Below, piece by piece: positions 1-9,690 of a stretch of DNA of 64,000 nt. The first letter of the stretch is position 1; each line of letters opens with the position of its first letter. A program made the translations under genes and the position numbers. The stretch comes from Hevea brasiliensis (lineage: Eukaryota > Streptophyta > Magnoliopsida > Malpighiales > Euphorbiaceae). The stretch spans positions 64,279,399 to 64,343,398 of the forward strand of contig NC_079505.1 in NCBI RefSeq assembly GCF_030052815.1. Reading direction: 5' to 3'. The notes under the pieces are model-generated. The model searched no databases. It worked only from the letters and a program-made list of their open reading frames with translations, and had not been told where the DNA came from.

Positions 1-784
1 TCTAGTTGGAGTCATGGTTAATGTCAAACTCTATTTGCTATGAATGTTATGTTCTCTTTTAATTCCAGTTCTTGATTAATCAGACTTTCTTGTCAGAAAC
101 TCCTTTCTGGCTAAGTCTATCTGTCCCAACCAGGAACTTGAATCATCAAGAACAATTAAATTAACATAGAATTTTATCCCTATTTACTTAGGGTAACGGA
201 TCCAATCTTGATTAACATCTATCTCCATATATAACCAGTAGGAGCCAACACATGCCCGTATACCAATACACATTACGACTATGAAAGTAGTATCAAACTC
301 AAACCACCTATATACAACATAACTGTATTCTCTCAGGTCGAGGGATTATATGCACTAATATGATATTTATGACAATGCATTGACGAGAGTAAACTCCATG
401 TGCTTGTCATAAGCGTTACAGGTTTGGCCTATTTATCATATAAGTGTCTATCTTGTTTGTTATGTGGCATGAGACTCACCACTCTAACTTATTAGTATCT
501 CATATTAATTCTTTGGAAACTAACATGAATAACAATCTTTCTGGATAAGTCATGTCTTGTGTGAAGTATCCTTTATTGTGAACCAGTTTATAATACTTTG
601 TGATAGAAAAACTGTCACTCATATTCTTAACAACTTAAGAATAAAATTTTTAATAAAATACCAATAGACATTTTCCATTACACATAGACAAATTATGTAA
701 ATAGAAAATAACAATTGCCTTTTGTTAATAAAAATATGTGCAAAATATATACAAAATTATATGTTATAGGACATAATACTAACA
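1..784 (-). mobile_element. LTR/UTR part of an LTR retroelement, cut by the window edge
   Basis: Read on the minus strand the segment begins TGTTAGTATTATGTCC at 784, a typical LTR start. It begins exactly where the LINE reverse-transcriptase reading frame to its right stops making sense. No coding region is visible in the 784 bases. The other end lies outside the window, so neither the LTR end nor the target duplication can be tested. Assignment to an LTR element rests on the TG start and the clean interruption; the family is unknown. Confidence 0.4.
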
Positions 785-789
785 CTCTT

Positions 790-1290
790 TCATTGGGATT
801 AGTACAATGATATTATTAATAAGAGAGTCACGGAAGGAGCTTGTTCTCAACCACTCCTAGCAACTCCTAGACACTGAGTCTCCCATAATATGCCAAAATT
901 TTTGAAAGAACATAGGATTCATACCATCTAGCCTAGGAGATTTATCTTGATGCACCTGAAACACAATTTTTCTGCATTCTTCAGTTGTAAAGGAAGCATG
1001 GAGCCTAGAATTGTCATGATTAGAAATGCAAGGCTCAATTAGATTAATCACATTAGAATAATCCCCTGAAGCTGTAGAAAATAAATCATTAAAATACTAA
1101 AAAAATGGTGTTTCCCATTCCCTCCTTATCTTTTACCCAGACGCCATTTCTATCCTACAAAGCAACAAGATAAATAGATTTCCTATGAGAAGAAGCCTGA
1201 GAATGGAAAATATGTGTTACTGTCACCCTCTTTAAGCCAGAAGGCCTTAGATCTTTGCTTCTAGAGAACCTCTTCATTTGCTAAAATTCT
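790..1290 (-). pseudogene. LINE ORF2 reverse transcriptase, N-terminal fragment
   Basis: The minus frame 1051-857 contains FTTEECRKIVFQVHQDKSPR and then LDGMNPMFFQKFWHIMGDSV. This is the recognisable entry to plant LINE reverse transcriptases, which normally have DKAPGPDGM and FYQKFW. After a stop near 857 the same domain continues to a VLIPM segment near 795, which corresponds to the family's VLIPK. It ends at the retroelement at 784. The palm and thumb are missing. Confidence 0.75.
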
Positions 1291-1299
1291 GTTTAAATC

Positions 1300-2178
1300 C
1301 TCCTTGAGACCATACTCAATAGCAACTTATATATCATTCTCATCGCCTCTAATGGCATCCAACTCATGATAAATGCAATTAACATCCTTTTGGAAATTGC
1401 ACCTAAGATTTTTACCCTAATCATGCAAATGAATACCACAATTTTTAATTCTATCAATAACCAAAGACCCTACCAATTCGTTCCATGAGTTTTGAACAAC
1501 TTGATAAATATCTGGCTGAGATAACTAGAAGTTTCATAGTGAAAACGATTGGCATTACCCATCCAACGATGACAGTTAGAATCCAGAAGAATTGAGGTGT
1601 GATCAGAAATAGTAGAATGTAAATTACAGTGCTTATATTTTGAAAAAAAGATCCAACCAAGACTGTGTGACCATCACTCTATCCAGGTGCTCTCTAACCC
1701 TCTATTAATATCTCTCCCACACTCCCAAGAAAATTTGTAGCCTTGGAGAGAAAGGTCAATTAATTGGCAATGATCTATTGTATCACGAAAACCTCTAAAT
1801 AAATATTCAGGATGAGGATTCCCACCACTTTTATCATCCATAAAAAGAAGCTCAGGGCAACCGTAAAAGACCGCAAGATGCCAATCAACATTATTAGCAC
1901 TAGAACAACCATATCAACAAAATTATTAGAATAACTAGAAATTGAGATTAGAGAATTTAATTTCCATAAAACTGTAAGACCACTGCTACGGTCGTTATGG
2001 TGAACGCAAAAACACCCATCATACCCAATGCAAACTTTTATTTCCTTAACTTATTAGCATGGACAACAGTTTCACAAGGAAAAATAATATCCAGCCTTTT
2101 AGATTTAATAAGCTCTCTCAGAGCACGAATTGCATAGGGGTTGTTAAGATCCCTACAGTTCCATCTTAAGCAAATCAT
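1300..2178 (-). pseudogene. LINE ORF2 endonuclease domain, degraded
   Basis: The ATG at 2178 starts a protein with the endonuclease opening WNCR, followed by NPYAIRALRELIKSKR and a DIIFPCET motif. The usual form is DIIFLxET, where the Glu binds metal. The frame breaks near 2038 and pieces continue in other frames to about 1300, for example a section around 1454-1660. The domain nicks target DNA for reverse transcription in LINEs. Multiple breaks make it non-functional. Confidence 0.7.
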
Positions 2179-2527
2179 GGCTCTCAGCAAGCCTGGATAC
2201 CAGGACCACCGTTGGACAGTTGTCAGATGTTGAAAAATTAACAGGGGAAAGTGACTTACCTGAATCAAGTTGCAACCCCTGCATAGACCCTTTCTCAGTA
2301 AGCTGTCTTTTTTTCCTTTCCTGTAACGCAATAGCTATTGCTTCATCATCAATAATGGGTTCATCACCTTCAATTGAATCATGGCTCAAATTTGAATTCA
2401 AGCCATTCTCGTCATTTAGGGCCATTTGAATGTCATGATCACTGACGTCATTTTGACCTTGAAGAAATGCCAGCAAAATTAGCGCGATTTGCATGCATCC
2501 CTGCATGAGATTTCGCAAAATTTTCAA
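2153..2527 (-). pseudogene. LINE ORF1 C-terminal part
   Basis: Open frame of about 124 codons, acidic and serine-rich, with no zinc knuckle left. Its last 26 bases overlap the ATG of the endonuclease frame at 2178, an overlap typical of plant LINE ORF1/ORF2. In the family ORF1 encodes an RNA-binding protein of the retrotransposition particle. Here only the tail remains, so the call depends on position and on the identity of the next ORF. Confidence 0.5.
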
Positions 2528-2639
2528 ATTTGAAATCCTTAAATCTCGTTAAAGACTCAGTAAGTCTTACCCCTCCTCTCTTTCGGAGCCACTGGTTACC
2601 GACCACGAATGCTTGACGAGCTACTAGTCGGAACCATGC

Positions 2640-4541
2640 CCCCCCACCCCTTTTGTACGGTACTTTAAAAATAAAAATATTTATTAAATATATTAAATAA
2701 TTGATATATTAAATAGGTTGAAAATAAAAATTTTATAATAATAATACACTAAACTATAAAATATATTTTAAAAAATTATTCTATTTTTTTAATTTTATAA
2801 ATAATTTTTTTTACATTAATCTATTTATACAATTTTAAATTAAAAAGATAAAATATATGCAAATCAAACTTATTCTTAAAAGTAAAGTGATAAAATTTAA
2901 ATGAATTTAATTAAATGAGCTAACTTATATTTATTATTAATTTATTTTAATTTTTAATCATCTTCGCCTATTATATTTTTTATTATATTACATTTAAATT
3001 TATAATTAAGTTAATATTAATGTCAATAATATAACACATAACTTTTATAAAAGTATGATTCAATAAAAAAATAATAATTATTAAATTGATAAATTTTTTA
3101 TTTATATAATTAATTAAAATGATATTAAAATTAATATTTTAATTTAAATAATTAAATTTAATATTTATAATATTATATTATTTATAATAATTAATAGAAA
3201 ATTATATAAAAAAATTAAATCATAAACTTGTATAACAAGTATAATAAATTATAACACACGTTAAAGAAAAAATTAATAAAATATAAAATGATGAATATCT
3301 CACCACTGTGATAATTTAATATTATAACAATAAATAATTAAATTTAATTAATTATTAAAAATTAATATATAATAATATTATTATATCATATATATATAAT
3401 TAATAAAAAAATTACACAAAAAAATCACGACTAACATATATTAAAAAATTAAAATTTAAATAATACTTTATTTATGACTTTTCATAAAAATAATTCGATA
3501 AAATATTTTAACAACTAAAATATATCAAATTAAAATATCAAGAATCTAATTGAAGAATTGAAGTATCAAATTAAAATTATATTAAAATTTAAATTTAATT
3601 TTAATTTTTAAATAGTCTTCAAAACTAAAACCACACACTCTCATAAAAAAAAAATTAGATTCCATCTTTAAAATAAAAATAAATTGAAAAACAATAAAAT
3701 AGAATAAAAATGAGAGTGAAGCTTTTAAAATACAAGCCATTTATTACACTTCAACGTCAGATTGGGTGGCCAGCGCAACTGCATTTTATGCATCGTTAAA
3801 TACACAACCAAAATTCCTAAGTTTCTACATAGAGCGATATTGATGGGTTAGCTGTCTACGTGTCCACATGCCGATGGTATTGATCACCTAATATTACGAT
3901 AATAAATAATTGATTTCAACGTCGCATTTAAGTTTTATTCAATGTTTAAGAAAACCTTATTTTTATGAAAGATTGTGCTAATAATTGATTAAATTATTAT
4001 TTAATTATTTTTTTATAATATTTAATAAAGATAAAAAATAAAATGAAAATAATAATAATATTTTTTAAATGTCACAAATAATTTTAAATTAAAGAACTCA
4101 AATATGACAGATAATAGATGAATAGAGTAGTTTTTATTATTTTTATTGGTTTCACCTTGTATTAGCTGTTTGAAGTTTCTGCAGAGAATGAATGGAAGCT
4201 CATGGAAAATAAGAAATTACTAAGAGGTATGATATTGATATATGATATTTATGTATTAGTAATAACCATTAATTTTAAACTTTTAATGATAATTTAAATA
4301 AAATTAAAAAAAAAAACTACTTGAAATTATTTTAAGAATTGAAATTTTAAAAAAAAATGATAATAAAACTAATGCATTACAAAATAAAATTAAAATCATA
4401 TCAAACTAAAAGTAAAGATACACACTCCTAATCTCAAGAACTCTAGAAAAAAAGAAAACTAATTCTCCATTTTTTTATTTACAAATATTTTAAATTATTT
4501 ATTTAAAAATTTATATAAATTTTTAGATATATTTCATTAAA

Positions 4542-4593
<52 letters not shown>
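2640..4593. other. AT-rich intergenic DNA, no gene seen
   Basis: Long AT-rich stretch with short homopolymers and no reading frame of interest. A less AT-rich island at about 3745-3900 has no recognisable coding content. It ends in an (ATT)n tract (4541-4593) that lies directly against a solo LTR. Confidence 0.6.
4541..4593. repeat. (ATT)n microsatellite
   Basis: About 17 ATT units. The preceding segment (4501-4555) is nearly repeated at 7815-7869, on the far side of the solo LTR. The LTR therefore appears to have landed inside a small tandem repeat. Confidence 0.85.
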
Positions 4594-6588
4594 TATAACA
4601 CCCCGAATTTGTAAATAATTATTTTATATATAAATTATAATATTTTAATATATTATATATTATAGTAATTAATTTGAATTTTTAAGGCTTTCAAAATCAG
4701 ATTTTATTTTTTGAGATAATTAATTTTATTGATTTTTAAAAATTAATTTAAAAATCACGTGGCAAGTTTAAAAATATATTTAGACTCCAAAAATTTATCT
4801 GAGTTTTTTGTAATTTTTTCGAAATTTTCAGATATCATTTTGGATCCCAAGACAGAATAAAATTAAATTTCAAGTCTCTTAAATCAAACTAGCTGAATCA
4901 AATCAGATCGAATCGGACCGGCTTTCTTCTTTTCCCTCCCCCTCCCTTTCGCGCGATCTACCCTCCCTCTTCTCTCTCTTCTTGTCCTCTCTCTCCTCCG
5001 TCCCTCACCGTTGGCCGGCCGTGCCCGGCCCTTCCCCACACGCCGGCGCACCTCTAGCCGACCACCATGGCCGACGCCGCCCCCTAGTTGATCGGAAAAC
5101 ACCCAAAACTCTCCTCCCTCTTGTCACGTGACTTTTCATCTTCCCAGACCAAATCCGGCCAATCAGGCCACCAATTGGATCGAGTCCAGTTTCTTTTGTG
5201 TTCTACTCTTCGAGAGCTTTCCATAGACACCTATTTTACTCATTTTTATCAGGCGATTTATGCGAATCAAGCCCGAAAAGTTTTAACCTATTTCGACTTT
5301 TGGGCTAGATTTCTGCTAAACCGTAAACCCCATAGAGATTCAGACCACCAGTACGCTCTACTCGACCAGAGCCTCACAACGACACCAATTTCAAATATTT
5401 CCTACACTAAAATTTCTATGGGTCTCATAAATTTTACAGTATTTTTTTGAATTTTTAATGAGTCTGTTTAATTAAATAAAAATTTTATTCTAACTCTTGG
5501 TGTTATTGGCTTTGCGTAGGTGTTCTTGTTTCTCAGAAATTCCACCGGCGACTGGTACTACATTTTCAGGCTGGACAGGTGGACTGCCAGACCCACTTCC
5601 GAAGTAGGTCAATATTACAGTACTTCCCACCATTGTCAAACGCATTCCAGGTGTCAGAATTTGCATAAGTAAACCCGAACTCCAAATTGCTCTTTTTGCC
5701 TAATGCTGGGTTTAGAATAAAATTTATAAAATATTCGTGGATAGACAAAAAATTGTAATTCATTTTGCAATAGTATAATAGCATTATTAAGAACTACGGG
5801 GCATGTTTATAGAATTTTTGAAGTTGGTCTAGATGGCTTTTGCAAAATGCTAGTTTTAAGCTTTATAGCTGAATTGCCTGGTTATATAAGTTTTGTCTTA
5901 TTTGGTTGGCCCAAGAGGGGCTACGTGATGTTGTTGGAATGTGGGCCTAAGGCATTTGGTTTTAGAAGTGTTGTTTGAATTACTTTACAGGTTCGATAGG
6001 TCCTAGGTACGGAATAAACTCTATCGGATTTTCGCTATAAATTATCATATCTTTGACTCTTTAAATTCTTATTTTGTGTCAATACTAATAAATTCATAAT
6101 ATAATTGTTTAGGTAATTAGAGTTAACCTTCTTCTTCCGTCCAACCGCCGCAGTAATATCTGGTGGATTTATGAGTAGATATTTATTTTTTTTATAATTT
6201 TAGTGTTATTATATATTCAAGACATGCCTATGCATTCACTTATAAATATATATATGTAGTTAAATATTATGTACACCTTGTATTACATTTTTATTTGATG
6301 AAATTATTATGGATGTGGCCTTAAGATAATTTGGAGCTCTCTGTGTGTATCGGCGTGTGTGTGGTGTAATTATGGATATGGGTAGAACCGGTAGTTACTG
6401 CTGGAGCTTGACTCATTGGGACCCAATCCTTATATGTGAATAAGTCAGTGTGAATACGACTTTAAGTTGATTTTGCTGACTCCCTCATTTAGATTATTAA
6501 AAGAAAATCCGAGTTGAGTTGATCTCGCTGGCAAGTATTGGAAGTAAGAGAGCTGTATAGGGGATTAACTCCCATATGTGTGTGTGTA

Positions 6589-7099
6589 TAGGGATGGCAA
6601 CGGGTCAGGTTTTTGCAGGTGCTCGATCTGACCGAACCCTAATAGGATGGGTTTGGGTATTATATAATCGGGTTCGGGATAGGTTCGGGTTTGAAAAATA
6701 ATACCCGTGACGGGTTTTGGTCGAGTTTGAGTTTTATATATTGGGTATCCGTTACCCGAACTCGTTTACATAAATACTTAATTAAAATATATATTTTTAT
6801 AATAATATTTATAAATTTTTATATATTTTATTTTATATAAAATAAAATTTAAATATTTTATGAAATTATTAAATTTTTAAAATATAAATTATTAATTAAA
6901 ATAATTTTTTATACAAAATATTAATTAAAATATATAAAATTAAACGGGTTCGAGTTTTTTTCGGGTAATAATAAACGGGTTTGGGTAGTTAAGAATAAAT
7001 TTTAAACGGGTTTGGGATCGGTTTGAGTTTTGATAATATTAATCGGGTTCGGGTTCGGGTAGGGTGATTTTTTCACGTATACCTTACCCGTTGCCATCC

Positions 7100-7102
<3 letters not shown>
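6589..7102. mobile_element. hAT-type MITE
   Basis: Terminal inverted repeats TAGGGATGGCAACGGG on the left and CCCGTTGCCATCCCTA on the right are perfect over 16 bases. The flanking 8 bases are TGTGTGTA and TGTGTGTG, an 8-bp hAT-style duplication with one mismatch. They lie in a TG tract, so this is weaker proof. The 514-bp element holds many CGGGTTCGGG-like subrepeats and no coding capacity. It lies inside the solo LTR and is therefore younger. Confidence 0.85.
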
Positions 7103-7140
<38 letters not shown>

Positions 7141-7158
7141 TATATATATATATATATT
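7103..7158. repeat. (GT)n then (TA)n microsatellite
   Basis: A run of GT units to 7139 followed by TA units, directly at the right end of the MITE. Confidence 0.9.
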
Positions 7159-7775
7159 AATGTGACACACGGGTGTGTGAGTGCTCAAAACTATCTTTTG
7201 TGCGAAAATTATTTGAATTATTTTGAAATATATGTGTATGTTACATTTTCGTACATAGGAATGTATTAGGTTTAAATAGTTATAGAAATTATATTTAAAA
7301 TCAATATCTTACTCTATGAGTCGAACGCTCACCTCTGCTCAACTATTTTTCTTCAGGTGACCGGTAGTCTTTTTGTGAATAACCTGTTTCCTTTCTCGCA
7401 GGTTTACCAGCAATAGTTTATTTGTATTTCATTTTCCTTGATTCATATTCTAGAATTTTGTATATACCCATAGTGTATTAACCTTTTATGGGATTGTAAT
7501 AACTTAATCATTTGGGTGTTGTAAACTTATTATGTGAATATACTTGGATGTATGAGATGGGTATTTCCTTGGATAAAATTGGATTATTTACCAGGTCGAG
7601 GATTGTGAGGGTGAGCTGAGCTCCCCAAAATTGTGTTATTTTGTGATTACAGATCGTATGAGTTAATACTCCTCGTTGGATAGTCTAATTTATGACCAGA
7701 CTTTATCCGTTTATTTTTTTGAAATTGGACTATATTTAGGGGCTTTATGTTTGAGCTAGAAATCGGGTTGTGACA

Positions 7776-8364
7776 CTATTCGTCTAAAAAATATATTTTA
7801 TCTTTTATTATTAATATTTAAAAATTTATATAAATTTTTATATATAGTTCATTAAATGTTATTATTATTCATCTAAAAAATATCCTTTATTATTAATTTA
7901 TTCTATTTTTTATTTTGTAAATTTAAATTTTAACATAATAATTATTTAGTAAAATTTTATTTTAAGTTTTAGGTAATATTTATTAAATACATGATATTAT
8001 AAATAGGATAATTGTTTAATGAATAATATTAATTTTTTTAAATTATAAAAGAAGATTTTTTTTTTTTTAATTTCTATAAGATATAGAAGGACCAGATTCC
8101 AATCACAGTCTATTGAATCGAGAGATGGAGTTTCAAAAAAAAAAAAAAAACTATTGAATCGAGAGACAACAATGAAACAAGATAAATTATATTATTTTTC
8201 TCCTTAATTCTAACAAATACATAAAATATATTAATAAATTTTAGTTAAATAATATTAAACGTTTTTAATACTGTAAAATTAGTATAAAATTTAAAATTTT
8301 CACTAAAGTGAAATTAAATAAATAAATAAAAGAATATTATACCTTTCTAGTTAATTATTAATGA
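7776..8364. other. AT-rich intergenic DNA with a short tandem repeat
   Basis: A unit starting ATTCGTCTAAAAAATAT near 7778 recurs as ATTCATCTAAAAAATAT near 7868. Another small repeat, CTATTGAATCGAGAGA, occurs at about 8110 and 8150. No gene seen. Confidence 0.5.
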
Positions 8365-8750
8365 TAGGGGTGTACGGCCCTGATTCGGTTTGGGATTTGC
8401 ATAACAATTGGAATCAAACTAAAATTTTGGTACGATTTCAGTTCAGTTCATCATTGTTTTGATTCTAGTTTGATTCAATTTTTGATTCTTCAGTTTTGGT
8501 TCGATTTGTTACGATTCCAGTTTAATTTTCAGTTTTTGAAATAATTTTATATAATTATTTCATTAAAAAAATCATATTTAAATTAGTGGTAGCATCCCAT
8601 GTGGCAAGGGAAAATAATCTACGGCTAGAGGCGGGGCCTCGTTTGAGACCTTGACTAAATGGGGAGCAGGAATGAACCGAATCATATATTGAAATGAGAG
8701 AAACTAATCACTAGAGGCGCCTTTTGGTAGAATGGCCTGGAGAGCTGGAA

Positions 8751-8814
8751 AAACTCCGGGGTTAAGCGTGCTCGCTTGAGAGAAATCCTAGGATGAGTGA
8801 CCTCCTGAGAAGTT
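8751..8814 (+). other. 5S rRNA-like block in left Cassandra LTR
   Basis: AACTCCGGGGTTAAGCGTGC followed by a GGATGAGTGACCTCCTG segment matches the internal promoter and 3' part of plant 5S rRNA (usual form GGATGGGTGACC). Only part of 5S is present, so this is not a functional rRNA gene. In Cassandra it may supply an RNA polymerase III promoter. Confidence 0.85.
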
Positions 8815-9140
8815 CTCCATTTCACCTATGGGACAAAATCGTGAGGCTCAGGATGGGGTTGGCCAAAGCGAACAATTCCTCTAGTGGTTGGAGCAGAGGT
8901 GTTACAGATGGTATCAGAGCGGGACCCCCTCTAGTAGATGTATGGTTCAGGGACGAACTAGGCGAAAGCTGGTAGGCCTGTAACATCCCGTGCGGTAAGG
9001 GGAAATAATCTACGGCTAGAGGCAGGGTCTTGCTTTAGACCTTGACCAAATGGGAGATAGGAATGAACCGAATCATACATTGAAATGGGGGAAACTAATC
9101 ACTAGAGGGTCTTTTAGTAGAATGACCTAGAGAGTTGGAA

Positions 9141-9190
9141 GAACTCCGGGGTTAAGCGTAAATTCTAGGATGGGTGACCTCTTTGGAAGT
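9141..9190 (+). other. 5S rRNA-like block in right Cassandra LTR, with deletion
   Basis: Same block as in the left LTR, but the bases after GGTTAAGCGT that include the C-box region (GCTCGCTTGAGAG in the left copy) are missing. GGATGGGTGACCTC is closer to genuine 5S than the left copy. The deletion probably disables this copy as a pol III promoter. Confidence 0.75.
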
Positions 9191-9493
9191 TTTCAATTCC
9201 ACATATGGGACAAAACCGTGAGTGGGGTGGGCCAAAGTGGACAATTCCTCTGGTGATTGGAGCAGGAGCGTTACATTAGTATTTAAGTTTTAAATTAAAT
9301 TAATACATAATATATCTTTTAATTATTTCTACATATATAATTTTTAACTATAAAATGTATATATAATTTAGGATTAAATATATTATATAATATAATAGTA
9401 TAAGTATATTATATAATATATATTTTAACTATTTATTAATTATATGACACTTAACTATAAAATATCAATATAATTATGAATTTATACACACAC

Positions 9494-9497
<4 letters not shown>

Positions 9498-9564
<67 letters not shown>
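9498..9564. repeat. (TA)n microsatellite
   Basis: Uninterrupted AT/TA run of more than 60 bases following a short CA run. Confidence 0.95.
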
Positions 9565-9565
<1 letters not shown>

Positions 9566-9690
9566 TTTTAAAAAAATACATATATAAATTTAATTTTTAA
9601 TTTAGTTTTCGATATTATTTTAATTTAATTTTGATATAGTTCTGATTTAATTTTTAGTGAAAAATTAAAACCGAAAGGTATACAAATGCA

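Larger units (their letters stand above)
785..2590 (-). mobile_element. Non-LTR retrotransposon (LINE) relic
   Basis: In minus-strand order the segment holds the end of ORF1 (about 2527-2153), an APE-type endonuclease (from 2178 down to about 1300) and the start of the reverse transcriptase (about 1290-790). The RT is cut at about 785 by another retroelement, so its catalytic FADD region is absent. Frameshifts and stops break all three parts. The 5' end fades out near 2590-2640, consistent with the 5' truncation usual for LINEs. It is inactive. Confidence 0.8.
4594..7775 (+). mobile_element. Solo LTR of a Ty3/gypsy-type element
   Basis: About 3.2 kb starting TATAACACCCCG (a decayed TGTAACACC) and ending GGTTGTGACA. 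These are the same type of ends as the gypsy LTRs elsewhere in the window. The flanking five bases are TTATT on the left and CTATT on the right, a target duplication with one mismatch. A CT-rich, GC-richer part at 4920-5090 resembles the U3/R region of long gypsy LTRs. No polyprotein and no partner LTR are present. A MITE lies inside at 6589-7102. The reading frames inside (for example 5088-5450) have no recognisable protein and are taken as LTR sequence. Confidence 0.65.
8588..9275 (+). mobile_element. Cassandra TRIM retrotransposon, complete, with 5S-like LTRs
   Basis: Left LTR 8588-8906 (GGTAGCATCCC...TTACA) and right LTR 8979-9275 (TGTAACATCCC...TTACA) are direct repeats. The perfect target duplication TTAGT lies at 8583-8587 and 9276-9280. 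The primer-binding site TGGTATCAGAGC (initiator tRNA-Met) is at 8909-8920, three bases after the left LTR. Each LTR carries a block resembling the 3' half of 5S rRNA. The internal region is only 72 bases and codes for nothing, as expected for this non-autonomous family, which relies on proteins from other elements. An apparent 60-codon frame across the left LTR and internal region is not a gene. Confidence 0.93.
8365..9690. mobile_element. Degraded hAT-like MITE, split by Cassandra (tentative)
   Basis: The left edge reads TAGGGGTGTACGG, followed by GATTCGGTTTGG. This is the common start of plant hAT-type MITEs built on GGTTCGGTTT repeats. The right edge, near AAAACCGAAAGGTATAC, is only a weak inverted match. 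Between the two parts lies the complete Cassandra TRIM with its own duplication. The outer element is older and its right boundary is uncertain. Confidence 0.4.

Noticed and set aside
5088..5450. 120-codon plus frame and its antisense near 5000
   Set aside because: Part of the solo LTR at 4594-7775; CT-rich and without protein family resemblance.
8751..8814. Functional 5S rRNA gene
   Set aside because: Only a partial 5S-like segment is present and it sits inside an LTR pair with a target duplication, so it is Cassandra and not an rRNA locus.
8793..8975. 60-codon frame in Cassandra
   Set aside because: Crosses the left LTR with its 5S-like block and the primer site; Cassandra is non-coding.
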